Assembly: GCF_001905845.1 (NCBI RefSeq)
Contig: NZ_LIVZ01000011.1
Span: 295,432 to 359,431, forward strand
Direction: 5' to 3'
DNA: 64,000 bases
Source of the DNA: Streptomyces sp. TSRI0107
Lineage (GTDB): Bacteria; Actinomycetota; Actinomycetes; Streptomycetales; Streptomycetaceae
Shown here: positions 51,577-59,039 of the stretch, in pieces
How the letters are laid out: the number at the start of each line of letters is the position of its first letter
Numbering within the stretch: position 1 is the stretch's first letter
Program-made: the position numbers and the translations under genes
Notes under the pieces: generated by a model
Told to the model about the DNA's origin: nothing
Database searches by the model: none
The model's input: only the letters and a program-made list of their open reading frames with translations

Positions 51577-52134
51577 GTGTGTTCGGACGAAGCCCTGCTG
51601 ACCGCGGCAGCCCACGGCGACCAGGCCGCCCTGCGGACCCTGTACGACAGGCACGCGGCCGCCATGCTGCGCCTGATCCGCAGACTCACCTCCGAGCCGG
51701 CGGTGGCGGAGGAGATCCTCCAGGAGGCCTGGCTCGCGGTGTGGCGGTCCGCGGCCGGGTTCCGGGGCGAGTCCTCCGTCCGCGGCTGGCTGCTGGGAGT
51801 GGCCCGGCGGCAGGCGCACAACCAGCTCCGCCGGGCGCGGCCGCAGCTCACCGACCTCGCCGAGGCCGAGCACGTACCGCACCCGGACCCCGGAGTGGAG
51901 GAACAGGTGATCCTGGCGGCCGAGCGGACCGAGCTGCGCGCGGCGGTCCGCGCCCTTCCCGAGCACCTGCGTGAAGTACTGGGCCTCGTCCTCGTGGACG
52001 AACTCGCCTACCCGGAGGTGGCCGCCGTGCTGGGCATCCCGGTGGGCACCGTCAAGAGCCGGATGTCCCACGCGCGCAGGCGGCTGGGCAGCATGCTCGC
52101 CGCCTCGCGGCTGGAAGGAACGGGACGACGATGA
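51577..52134 (+). CDS. ECF sigma factor of the lanthipeptide cluster (PspX/MibX-like)
   Basis: A 185-residue ECF sigma factor. Region 2: DQAALRTLYDRHAAAMLRLIRRL, AVAEEILQEAWLAVWRSAAGF, RGWLLGVARRQAHNQLRR. Region 4: ALPEHLREVLGLVLVDELAYPEVAAVLGIPVGTVKSRMSHARRRL. GTG 51577 is preferred because an in-frame ATG at 51541 falls inside the GAACC/GCTAC promoter. The gene is divergent from lanA and coupled to its anti-sigma gene by a 4-base overlap. By analogy with planosporicin and microbisporicin it should drive the resistance and transporter operons; the three matching promoters support this. Confidence 0.92.
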   Translation: MCSDEALLTAAAHGDQAALRTLYDRHAAAMLRLIRRLTSEPAVAEEILQEAWLAVWRSAAGFRGESSVRGWLLGVARRQAHNQLRRARPQLTDLAEAEHVPHPDPGVEEQVILAAERTELRAAVRALPEHLREVLGLVLVDELAYPEVAAVLGIPVGTVKSRMSHARRRLGSMLAASRLEGTGRR

Positions 52135-53042
52135 GAGAACACCTCGCCGAACACTCCGCCGGACACCTCGCCGACGAACAGCTGATTTGTTTGGTGCGCG
52201 GCACCCCCGCCGGACCCGGCCCACGGCACCACCTGGACGGCTGCCCCGGCTGCCGTGCCAGGCTGGCGGACTGGCGGGCCATCGGCCGCGCCACCCGCGA
52301 CCTGGAGAGCGCACCCGACCTGGTCCCGCCCTCGTTCGACGCCCTCCTCGGCGCCCGTCTCACCGCGGACCCCGCGGACGCGCCCGCCGTGACCCCGGTC
52401 CGCCCCGTCACACCCGCCCGCCCACCGGTGCCATGGCGGCTGGCCTGGCAACTCGCCCGCACCGAGGCCGCCCTGCTGCCCCGGCTGTGGGCGCCCCTCA
52501 GCGCCCTCGGCCTGGTGGCGGCCGCGCTCGTGGCGCCGCTGCTGGGCGCCGAGCGGCTGGGGCAGCGGCTGTTCGGCGCCGCCTGCGTGCTGCTGGTCCT
52601 GCTCGCCTCCCTCGTCGTCGCCTCACCCCGCCGGGACCCGCGCCGGGAGCTGCACTTCGCGCTCCCCGTGTCACCCGGGACCGTGTTCCTCGCCCGGCTC
52701 GCCGTCGTCCTCGGCGCCGACCTGGCGCTGGCCGCGGTGTCCTCGGCGCTGGTCGGCGGGCCCGGGTGGTGGCCGGTGGTGACCGACTGGCTCGGCGAGG
52801 CGCTGCTCGCCTCGTCGCTCGCCCTGGCCCTCGCCGTGCGGGTGGCACCGGCCGCCGGAGCCGCCGCGGGCGGATCCCTGTGGCTGCTCGGCGTGCTGAC
52901 GGGCCCCCAGGGCTTCCTGACCTCGCCCGTCGGCGCTGCCCTGGGACCCCTGCTGTCCACCACGCCGTGGACGGTGGCCGCCTCCGCGCTGCTGATCGCC
53001 TGGGCCACGACGGCGATGCGCGGTCACCCGTCCCGCACATGA
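52131..53042 (+). CDS. Membrane anti-sigma factor with ZAS zinc motif (PspW/MibW-like)
   Basis: A 303-residue protein. The N-terminus has the zinc-binding anti-sigma motif HLDGCPGC (His34-x3-Cys38-x2-Cys41). A Pro-rich linker (about 80-105) is followed by six hydrophobic segments (LWAPLSALGLVAAALVAPLLG, LFGAACVLLVLLASLVVAS, LARLAVVLGADLALAAVSSAL and others). This is the multi-pass anti-sigma type expected to hold the ECF factor at the membrane until a signal, perhaps the lanthipeptide, releases it. ATGA overlap with the sigma gene implies equal production. Confidence 0.9.
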   Translation: MREHLAEHSAGHLADEQLICLVRGTPAGPGPRHHLDGCPGCRARLADWRAIGRATRDLESAPDLVPPSFDALLGARLTADPADAPAVTPVRPVTPARPPVPWRLAWQLARTEAALLPRLWAPLSALGLVAAALVAPLLGAERLGQRLFGAACVLLVLLASLVVASPRRDPRRELHFALPVSPGTVFLARLAVVLGADLALAAVSSALVGGPGWWPVVTDWLGEALLASSLALALAVRVAPAAGAAAGGSLWLLGVLTGPQGFLTSPVGAALGPLLSTTPWTVAASALLIAWATTAMRGHPSRT

Positions 53043-53088
53043 CGCCGCGGCCGACGGGACGCGCCGCGGCGCCCACGGAAGACCTCGT

Positions 53089-53113
53089 GAACCGTTCCGC
53101 GTCCCACCGCTAC
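53089..53113 (+). promoter_or_regulatory. ECF-sigma promoter of the second transporter operon
   Basis: GAACC (53089-53093), 15 bases, GCTAC (53109-53113), then GTACC. Identical core and spacing to the promoters at 51543 and 58550. It lies in the 156-base gap after the anti-sigma gene and should start transcription about 80 bases before ATG 53199, the only one of the three with a long leader. Confidence 0.8.
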
Positions 53114-53125
53114 GTACCTGTCGTC

Positions 53126-53172
53126 CGCCGGCTCCTCGTCCGGGTACCCCCCGATCCGGCGAGGAGCCGGCG
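53126..53172 (+). promoter_or_regulatory. Perfect 13-bp hairpin in the 5' leader
   Basis: CGCCGGCTCCTCG (53126-53138) and CGAGGAGCCGGCG (53160-53172) pair perfectly around a 21-base loop, between the ECF promoter and the ribosome site GGGAGGAG at about 53189-53196. It could act as an attenuator, an mRNA stabiliser or a partial terminator for transcripts coming from the sigma genes. Confidence 0.6.
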
Positions 53173-53198
53173 GCCTCACCGAGTCGCAGGGAGGAGCC

Positions 53199-53831
53199 AT
53201 GACCACCGTGCCCTGGCGCTCATGGTGGGCGTACGAGGCCCGGCGCTGCGGCCGCGGCGCCCTGGTCCTGCCGCTGCTCGCCGCGCTCGCGGCCTGGGCG
53301 GCGATGGCCACCGGGCCGCACGGCGGCGGCCTGCTCGGCCGCGCCCTGCTCAGCACCGCGCTGCCCGCCGCCACCGCCCTGGCCTGCGGCTCAGTGATCG
53401 CCCGCGAGGCGATGACGGAACTGCATCTGACACTGCCCACCGACTACCCCCGCACCGTGCTGCGCCGGCTGTGCTGGCCCGCCGGGTCGACCGCCGTCGC
53501 CGCGGCGGCCCTGGTCGGCGCGCTCACCGCCGCGGACCGCGGCATCCGCCCCGCCGCGGTCCTCGTCGAACTGGCCGGCCTCACCGTGCTGCTGACCGGC
53601 TGCGCGCTCTGGTCCACCGCACGCGCGGGTTCCTCCGGCGCGGGAGCGGGCCTGGTCACCGCGGTCTGCCTGGCCAAACTGCTCCTCCTCGACCGGGTCG
53701 CCCCGCACGGCGCCCCGCAGGGCATCGCCGCGGCCCTGGCCGGCGTCGCGCTCACCGCCCGCGCCCTCCGCATCCTCACCGACGCCGAACGCTCCGGCGT
53801 TCTCACGCACGAGCGGGAGGAGGGCGGCTGA
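53199..53831 (+). CDS. Membrane protein, probable ABC permease-related subunit
   Basis: A 210-residue protein with about five to six hydrophobic segments (GALVLPLLAALAAWAAMATG, ALLSTALPAATALACGSVIA, AVAAAALVGALTAA, VLVELAGLTVLLTGCALWS). AREAMTELHLTLPTDYPRTVLRRL resembles the cytoplasmic loop of ABC-2 permeases (also present in the anti-sigma membrane domain as RRELHFALPVSPGTVFLARL). Its place corresponds to the pspJ/mibJ region as I recall it. With the next two genes it could form an ABC transporter, perhaps for immunity or export. GGGAGGAG supports ATG 53199. Confidence 0.78.
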   Translation: MTTVPWRSWWAYEARRCGRGALVLPLLAALAAWAAMATGPHGGGLLGRALLSTALPAATALACGSVIAREAMTELHLTLPTDYPRTVLRRLCWPAGSTAVAAAALVGALTAADRGIRPAAVLVELAGLTVLLTGCALWSTARAGSSGAGAGLVTAVCLAKLLLLDRVAPHGAPQGIAAALAGVALTARALRILTDAERSGVLTHEREEGG

Positions 53832-53892
53832 TGGGGCGTACGCCGCCGAGCCGTGCCGTACCGGCACCGAACCACCGACCCTGGAGAGCCCC

Positions 53893-54684
53893 ATGACCGC
53901 GCTGCTGTGGACCATCCGCTACGAGGCGCTGATGGCGGTCAGGCGGCGTGTCGTCTGGACCGCGGTGCTGCCGCTCGCCGCGCTGACCCTGCTGCTCGCG
54001 GTCACGTCTCCCGTGGTCACCGGACCGGCCGACCCGGCCGTCCGGGTCGGCGTCACCGCGGTCCTCGCCAACACCTTCTGCACCCTCGGACTGGCGCTCG
54101 CCCTCACCGACCGGCTGCGCCGCGGTGTGGAGGCGCGCGGCATGCCGGAGCTGCTGGCCGCCACCGCTGTCGGCCGGCTGCCCCGCGGCACCGGAGCCCT
54201 CCTGGGCCCGCTGCTCGCCGCACTCGGCCCCGTCGCCGCGCTGCTGCTGCTCTACGGGGCGGTCCTCTCGCTCGCCGAGACCAGCGGCAGACCCCTCACC
54301 GCCGCCCTGATCGCGCTCGGCACGGCCGTGCTGCCCGCCGCCCTGCTGGCCACCGCCTTCGCCGGGCTGCTCGGGCTGCTGATGCCGGTCGCCGCGGCCC
54401 GTGCCGTCGTCGTGGCGGTATGGCTGTGGGCGACCCACTTCCCGCCCCGCTTCTCACCGCTGCCCACCCCCACCGGCACGGTGTTCTCGCCGCTCGGCGG
54501 CTACCCCCTGGTCGCCTGGGCCGACGCCCCCCGCATCTGGGCGGCCCGCGGCGGCACCGGTCCGCTGCGCCCGGACGTCACCGGCACCTCCGCCCTGCTC
54601 AACCTCGCCCTCGTGCTGCTGACCGCCGCGCTCTGCCACGCCCTCGGCCACCTCGCCGCACGCCCCCGACGACACGGAGCCTGA
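53893..54684 (+). CDS. Membrane protein, ABC permease (PspY/MibY position)
   Basis: A 263-residue membrane protein with about six segments (VVWTAVLPLAALTLLLAVTS, VLANTFCTLGLALAL, LLGPLLAALGPVAALLLLYGAV, LLATAFAGLLGLLMPVAAA, LLNLALVLLTAALCHALGHL). It is followed after 5 bases by an ABC ATPase gene, so it most likely is that transporter's permease together with the preceding protein. The ribosome site is GGAGAG before ATG 53893. The C-terminus is basic (RPRRHGA). Cargo unknown. Confidence 0.82.
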   Translation: MTALLWTIRYEALMAVRRRVVWTAVLPLAALTLLLAVTSPVVTGPADPAVRVGVTAVLANTFCTLGLALALTDRLRRGVEARGMPELLAATAVGRLPRGTGALLGPLLAALGPVAALLLLYGAVLSLAETSGRPLTAALIALGTAVLPAALLATAFAGLLGLLMPVAAARAVVVAVWLWATHFPPRFSPLPTPTGTVFSPLGGYPLVAWADAPRIWAARGGTGPLRPDVTGTSALLNLALVLLTAALCHALGHLAARPRRHGA

Positions 54685-54689
54685 CCGCG

Positions 54690-55610
54690 ATGAACATCAC
54701 GACGGAGCGACTGACCAAGGTCCACCCAGGCGGCCGGCGCGCCCTGGACGGCGTCGACCTGCACATCGAGGGCGGCACCGTCGGCCTGCTCGGGGCGAAC
54801 GGGGCCGGCAAGACCACACTGCTGCGCATCCTGACCGGCGTCCTGCGGCCCACCTCCGGCCGGGTCGTCGTCGCCGGCCACGACCTGGCCACCAGCGCGG
54901 GCCTGACCGCCGTCAAACGCACCCTGGGCTACCTCCCGCAGGAACTCTCCCTCTACCCGGACCTGACCGCCCGTGAGTTCCTGGACTACATCGCCGTCCT
55001 CAAGGAGATCCACGACCGGCGCGAGCGGCGGCGGCAGGTCGAGACCCGGCTCACCCAGGTCGGCCTGGAGGACCTGCGCCACGAGCGGCTCGGCGGCTTC
55101 TCCGGTGGCATGCGGCGACGGATCGGCATCGCGCAGGCCCTGCTCGGCGACCCGAGCGTGCTGATCGTGGACGAACCCACCGCCGGACTGGACCCCCACG
55201 AGCGGATGCGATTCCGCGCCCTGCTCGCCGCGCTCGGCGGTGACCGCACCGTGCTGCTCTCCACCCACATCCTCGACGACGTCGCACAGACCTGCCCCGA
55301 GGTCGCCGTCCTCACCGCGGGCCGGCTCGTCTTCCACGACAGCACCGCGGCCCTGGTCAGCCAGGCAGCCGGCTGCACCTATCTGCTGCCCGCCGGCACC
55401 CCCGCACCGCCGCCCGGAGCCGACGTGGTCAGCGCGGTCACCACCGCCGACGGACCCGAGTACCGGGTCGTCGCCTCCGCGCCACCGCCCGGAGCCCGGC
55501 CCGTCCAGCCCACCCTGGAGGACGGCTACGCGGCCCTCCTCAAGACCACCGGACCGTCCACCTCTTCCGACTCTTCCGATTCTTCCGAGAGCGAGGTAGC
55601 CAGCAGATGA
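54690..55610 (+). CDS. ABC transporter ATPase (PspZ/MibZ position)
   Basis: A 306-residue ATPase: Walker A LLGANGAGKTTLL near 36-46, Q-loop GYLPQELSLYPDLT, signature GFSGGMRRRIGIAQALL, Walker B VLIVDEPTAGLDP and H-loop STHILDDV. The last 70 residues form an extra Pro-rich and Ser/Asp-rich tail ending in SSDSSDSSESEVASR. A normal Q-loop distinguishes it from LanF immunity ATPases. It is coupled to the lipoprotein gene by a 4-base overlap and should energise the two membrane proteins before it. Confidence 0.9.
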   Translation: MNITTERLTKVHPGGRRALDGVDLHIEGGTVGLLGANGAGKTTLLRILTGVLRPTSGRVVVAGHDLATSAGLTAVKRTLGYLPQELSLYPDLTAREFLDYIAVLKEIHDRRERRRQVETRLTQVGLEDLRHERLGGFSGGMRRRIGIAQALLGDPSVLIVDEPTAGLDPHERMRFRALLAALGGDRTVLLSTHILDDVAQTCPEVAVLTAGRLVFHDSTAALVSQAAGCTYLLPAGTPAPPPGADVVSAVTTADGPEYRVVASAPPPGARPVQPTLEDGYAALLKTTGPSTSSDSSDSSESEVASR

Positions 55611-56104
55611 CGCAAGACCCCGGCTGTCCACCGTCCACACGGACCTCCGACAAGGCCCAGCCCGACCACACCCGAGGCCCCGACCACAGTCGAAGCCCCG
55701 ACGGCACCCGCGGCACAGCACCGTCCGGCCCGCACGCCCTGGTGGGTGTCGCGCTGATCGTCTGCTGCCTCGTCACCGCCTGCGGCGGCAGCGGCCGTTC
55801 GGACCCGGCCACCACCGACCCGGAGCCACTGCCGAGCCCGACCTCCGCCACCCAGGAGATCAGTGAGAAGAACCTCGGCTACACCTGGCCGCTGACCGTC
55901 GACCACGGCACCGCCGAGTGCCGCGGGGACAACGAAGCCGTCTTCACGGCTCCCGACGGCACGACCTACGCGCTCAACGACCGGGCGCGCGACGCCGGAT
56001 ACCGCAGTATCGAGCCGTTGCGGGCCGCCGGGGACGACGGCGATCCGATCAGCCTCGGGTCGCTGCTGACCAAGACGCTCAAACTCTGCAAGGCCGCCGG
56101 CTGA
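55607..56104 (+). CDS. DUF2511-like lipoprotein, probable lanthipeptide immunity protein
   Basis: A 165-residue lipoprotein. Hydrophobic segment ALVGVALIVCCLVTAC ends in a lipobox with Cys59, followed by GGSGRSD and a Pro/Ser/Thr-rich spacer. The folded part (YTWPLTVDHGTAECRGDNEAVFTAPDGTTYALNDRA, then ISLGSLLTKTLKLC) matches DUF2511-type proteins; Cys residues in both parts could pair. The 40-residue hydrophilic stretch before the signal is unusually long for a lipoprotein, so a later start is possible. In planosporicin and microbisporicin clusters a lipoprotein (PspQ/MibQ) is associated with self-protection. That role is inferred here. Confidence 0.85.
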   Translation: MTQDPGCPPSTRTSDKAQPDHTRGPDHSRSPDGTRGTAPSGPHALVGVALIVCCLVTACGGSGRSDPATTDPEPLPSPTSATQEISEKNLGYTWPLTVDHGTAECRGDNEAVFTAPDGTTYALNDRARDAGYRSIEPLRAAGDDGDPISLGSLLTKTLKLCKAAG

Positions 56105-56168
56105 CCACCGCTGCCTTCAGCACCGCGCCGCAGCGTTCGAGGGCGGCGCGGTTCCTGCTACCACCTCG

Positions 56169-56190
56169 CCGGACCAGCCGTACGGTCCGG
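56169..56190. promoter_or_regulatory. Inverted repeat before the LuxR-type regulator
   Basis: CCGGACC, 8 bases, GGTCCGG: perfect 7-bp arms, 28 bases upstream of the TTG start and 65 bases after the lipoprotein stop. It may be a weak terminator of the preceding genes or an autoregulatory site. No GAACC/GCTAC promoter is found in this gap. Confidence 0.4.
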
Positions 56191-56217
56191 CGACGCGCAC
56201 CACGGGGGATCGACGCT

Positions 56218-56916
56218 TTGCCGCAACTCATCGTCAACAGCCGTCTTCATGTCCTCGCCCACTACGGGCTGGAGGCACCCTGCTCCGCACCGGGGACACC
56301 GCTCAGTGCCCTGCTCGCGAGCCTCGACCGGGTCGACTTCGTCGACGACGTCCAGCTCGCCGCGCCCGGTGATCCCCGGCTGCCCGTGCTCATGCCGGTG
56401 TTCAGCGAACTCCAGGCCGACCGGCTGCGGGCGCTGCGCGTCCGGCATCCGGCGGCCCTGCTGGTCGCGGTCACCGACTGCGTCTCCGGGCATCTCACCT
56501 ACCAGGCCATCCGGGCCGGGGCGAACTTCGCGTTCAACCTCGCCATCACCGACGAACGGCAGATCGATCTGCTGCTCGCCCAGTTCAGAGCCCACCGCCC
56601 GCCCGGGGCCCGGCGTTCCGAGACGCGGCTGTGTGCGCTGCCCGATGGCGCGTTATCCGCACCGGCCGCGGCCCACGCGTCCGTCGTGCCGGCCGGATAC
56701 GACACCGACCTGCTGCGCATGCTCTGTTCCTCCGCGACGGTCTCGGAGATTGCCCGCCGCACCTACTGCTCGGAGCGCTCCATGTACCGCCGGATCCGCA
56801 AGCTGTACAACGCGTTCGGCGTCTCCGGCCGCAGCGCGCTGCTCGCCCGCGCGGCTGAGCTGGGACTGGTGGACGACGGAGGGGGGCCGGGAGCCCAGAT
56901 CCGCAGGGCAGGCTGA
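56218..56916 (+). CDS. LuxR-type regulator of the lanthipeptide cluster (PspR/MibR-like)
   Basis: A 232-residue protein. The N-terminal two thirds (PQLIVNSRLHVLAHYGLE, SLDRVDFVDDVQLAAPGDPRLPVLMPVFSEL) look receiver-like but lack a clear phosphorylatable Asp pocket. The C-terminal helix-turn-helix is LuxR-type (DTDLLRMLCSSATVSEIARRTYCSERSMYRRIRKLYNAFGVSGRSALLARAAELGL). No ATG or GTG is available near the N-terminus; TTG 56218 with GGGGGA 9 bases upstream is the best start, a rare codon that would limit translation. By analogy it should activate the lanA operon. Confidence 0.83.
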   Translation: MPQLIVNSRLHVLAHYGLEAPCSAPGTPLSALLASLDRVDFVDDVQLAAPGDPRLPVLMPVFSELQADRLRALRVRHPAALLVAVTDCVSGHLTYQAIRAGANFAFNLAITDERQIDLLLAQFRAHRPPGARRSETRLCALPDGALSAPAAAHASVVPAGYDTDLLRMLCSSATVSEIARRTYCSERSMYRRIRKLYNAFGVSGRSALLARAAELGLVDDGGGPGAQIRRAG

Positions 56917-56918
56917 CG

Positions 56919-56954
56919 CCGGCGGGGGCGACCCTCCTGGGCCGCCCCCGCCGG
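56919..56954. terminator. Bidirectional hairpin terminator
   Basis: CCGGCGGGGGCG and CGCCCCCGCCGG form a perfect 12-bp stem with a 12-base loop, immediately after the stop of the regulator (56916) and 32 bases from the stop of the convergent lanF gene. It can serve both directions. No T tract, as is common in Streptomyces. Confidence 0.7.
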
Positions 56955-56985
56955 GAAGGCCACCCCCGCCTGTCCCACCCACTCC

Positions 56986-57711
56986 TCAGCGGATTCCCGC
57001 GTCCGCCGTCTCCACCAGTCGGAAGAAGCCCGCTTCGACATCGCCGTCGACGGCGAGTCCGTCCACGGAGCCCTCATAACGGGTGCGGCCCGCGACGAGC
57101 ACCTGGACGCGGTCGCAGACCTGGGCGACCTCGGCGAGCTGGTGGCTGGCGATGAGCACGGCGACCTGCTGCTCGGCGAGGGAGCGGATGATGCCGCGCA
57201 TCTCGCGGATGCCGACCGGGTCCAGGCCGTTCGTCGGCTCGTCGAGGACGATCAGGCGGGGCCGGGCCAGCAGGGCGACCGCGATGCCCAGACGCCAGCG
57301 CATGCCGAGGGAGTACGTACGGACCCTGCGTTGCCGGGCCCCGGTCATGCCGACCAGCTCCAGCGCCGGGTCGATCCAGTCGAACGGCACCCCGCGCAGC
57401 CGGGCGTGGATGCGCAGCGTCTCGTCGGCGGTGAGCTGCGGCCACAGGCCGGGCACCTCGATCAGTGCCCCGACCTCGGCGAGGCTGTCGCGGCCCACGG
57501 GGCGGCCGAGGATCTCGATCGTGCCGGCCGTCGGCCGCTGGAGGCCGAGCAGGGCCTTCATCAGGGTGGTCTTGCCCGCGCCGTTCGGCCCGAGCAGGCC
57601 GTACACCTCACCGGTCCCGACCGTCAGGTCCACCCCGTCGAGGGCGCGGTGGGCGCCGTAGTGCTTGTGCAGATCACGGATGAGCAGGGCGGGCGTCTGG
57701 GCCTGGGCCAT
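56986..57711 (-). CDS. lanF: LanF lanthipeptide immunity ABC ATPase
   Basis: A 241-residue ATPase of the BcrA/LanF class: Walker A LLGPNGAGKTTLM (39-51), Walker B LIVLDEPTNGLDP, degenerate signature YSLGMRWRLGIAVALL, H-loop IASHQLAEV. The Q-loop glutamine is replaced by Glu85 in GALIEVPGLW, the E-loop that marks lantibiotic immunity transporters such as NisF. This separates it from the other two ATPases in the cluster. AAGGAGAT precedes the ATG, one base after the lanE stop. It should remove the peptide from the producer's membrane. Confidence 0.92.
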   Translation of the reverse strand: MAQAQTPALLIRDLHKHYGAHRALDGVDLTVGTGEVYGLLGPNGAGKTTLMKALLGLQRPTAGTIEILGRPVGRDSLAEVGALIEVPGLWPQLTADETLRIHARLRGVPFDWIDPALELVGMTGARQRRVRTYSLGMRWRLGIAVALLARPRLIVLDEPTNGLDPVGIREMRGIIRSLAEQQVAVLIASHQLAEVAQVCDRVQVLVAGRTRYEGSVDGLAVDGDVEAGFFRLVETADAGIR

Positions 57712-57712
57712 C

Positions 57713-58540
57713 TCAGATCTCCTTACGGATCATGTGGAGCCGGCCGACGAGGAGGAGGACGACGGTCAGGCCCGCGGCGAGCAGCAGCGCCACCGGGATC
57801 GCCCCGGGGTCGGTGACGGGACTGTCCTCCGGCAGCGGCACGCCGTTCGGCCCGATGCCCGCCAGGGGCAGCACCACCCGCATCGGCCACGCGAACGGCA
57901 CCAGGTACCAGAACGCCTTGTCCGACACCAGCGCCCCGCACAGCAGCCCGGCCACGCCGACGCCGATGCTCGGGCCCATGCCCCACACCATCGCCACCAG
58001 CGTCGCCAGCGCCGTCATCGACAGACCGACCAGCCAGGGCAGATAGACCGCCGCGGCGACCGTGCCGAGGGCCGCCGGGAAGCGGCCGCTGAGCATGGCG
58101 CCGAACGCGAGCATGACCAGCAGGACGGAGGCGGAGACGAAGCCCAGCACGCCCAGCGCGGCGACCTTGCCCATGAAGTACCGGCCGCGCGGGACGCCGT
58201 AGGAGAACAGGAGCCGCCAGGCGTCCTGGTCCGCGCGGACGGAGAGTGCCGCGGCGAGCCCGGCCGTCATCGGGACCAGGACGCCCCAGAACTCCAGGGT
58301 GACGTTCCGGAACACCTCGAAGGTCTGGCCTGCCTTCGCCTCGGAGGAGCCGAGCGCGCCGAGGAACAGCGGAACGGTGATGATCACCGGGGCGAGCAGG
58401 TGGTACCAGGCGAGGAAGCCCCGGCGGAGCCGGGCCAGCTCCGTGCCGGTCACGGTGGCCAGGGAGGGGTTGTCCCGGACCGGCGCGGGGCGGTCGCGTC
58501 CCGCCCCGGCGGGGGCGGCGGCTGTCGTGTCGTGTCGCAT
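57713..58540 (-). CDS. lanE: LanE-type immunity ABC permease
   Basis: A 275-residue membrane protein with six hydrophobic segments, of the lantibiotic immunity (MutE/EpiE-like) permease type: ELARLRRGFLAWYHLLAPVIITVPLFLGA, WGVLVPMTAGLAAALSVRADQD, LLFSYGVPRGRYFMGKVAALGVLGFVSASVLL. The N-terminal 40 residues are hydrophilic. ATG 58538-58540 is chosen because the ECF promoter's GCTAC ends 9 bases before it, the same geometry as at the sigma gene, giving a leaderless message; a GTG at 58576 would lie inside the promoter. It forms the immunity transporter with LanF. Confidence 0.9.
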   Translation of the reverse strand: MRHDTTAAAPAGAGRDRPAPVRDNPSLATVTGTELARLRRGFLAWYHLLAPVIITVPLFLGALGSSEAKAGQTFEVFRNVTLEFWGVLVPMTAGLAAALSVRADQDAWRLLFSYGVPRGRYFMGKVAALGVLGFVSASVLLVMLAFGAMLSGRFPAALGTVAAAVYLPWLVGLSMTALATLVAMVWGMGPSIGVGVAGLLCGALVSDKAFWYLVPFAWPMRVVLPLAGIGPNGVPLPEDSPVTDPGAIPVALLLAAGLTVVLLLVGRLHMIRKEI

Positions 58541-58549
58541 GCCCGGTAC

Positions 58550-58574
58550 GTAGCGGTACCCACCGGCCCGGTTC
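58550..58574 (-). promoter_or_regulatory. ECF-sigma promoter of lanE-lanF
   Basis: Read on the minus strand: GAACC (58574-58570), 15 bases, GCTAC (58554-58550), then GTACC. Core, spacer length and downstream GTAC match the promoters at 51543 and 53089. It places immunity genes in the same sigma regulon as the sigma gene itself. Confidence 0.82.
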
Positions 58575-58604
58575 ACGGCTCCCGGCGCACGACAGCCGCG
58601 CGGC

Positions 58605-58976
58605 CTACGCGGGCTCGCCGTCCCGCGGCAGCAGCGGTTCCACCCGGGCGTACGCCGCCCAGTCGCGGAAGTGCCGGGTGTACAGGTCGGCGTCCTTGGC
58701 GAGGTCGGTGTCCTCGGCCTCCTTGACGTCGACGACCGCCTTGAGCCGCCAGGTGACCGTCTGCCCGCGGTCGTTGAGGTAGCTGGTCTCCGCGTCCCGC
58801 GCCCGTCGTTCGACCCGCTCGCGCGCGGAGCGTTCGTCGGGCGCGTGCACCAGGACGAAGTTCTCCTGGTACAGGGGGCCCTCAGGGGAGCCCGCCTCGG
58901 CGGTGGTCGCCTCCATCACCACCAGGGCGACGAAGGGCAGGTCGGTCGGCTGGTCGATGCCGTGTCGCTCGGTCAC
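58605..58976 (-). CDS. DUF4288 family protein
   Basis: A 123-residue cytoplasmic protein matching DUF4288: LYQENFVLVHAPDERSARERVERRARDAETSYLNDRGQTVTWRLKAVVDVKE, then LYTRHFRDWAAY. The family is widespread in Actinobacteria and of unknown function. It lies just upstream of the lanE promoter on the same strand but is probably outside the cluster. Confidence 0.85.
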   Translation of the reverse strand: MTERHGIDQPTDLPFVALVVMEATTAEAGSPEGPLYQENFVLVHAPDERSARERVERRARDAETSYLNDRGQTVTWRLKAVVDVKEAEDTDLAKDADLYTRHFRDWAAYARVEPLLPRDGEPA

Positions 58977-59039
58977 GCTGGCTCCAGAGTGTCGCTTTGT
59001 CGCCTTGCTTGAGGTCGGCTGTGCCCGATGTCGCCTTGT

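Noticed and set aside
56122..56217. ECF-type promoter before the LuxR-type regulator
   Set aside because: A GCTAC is present at 56157 but no GAACC lies 15 bases upstream of it.
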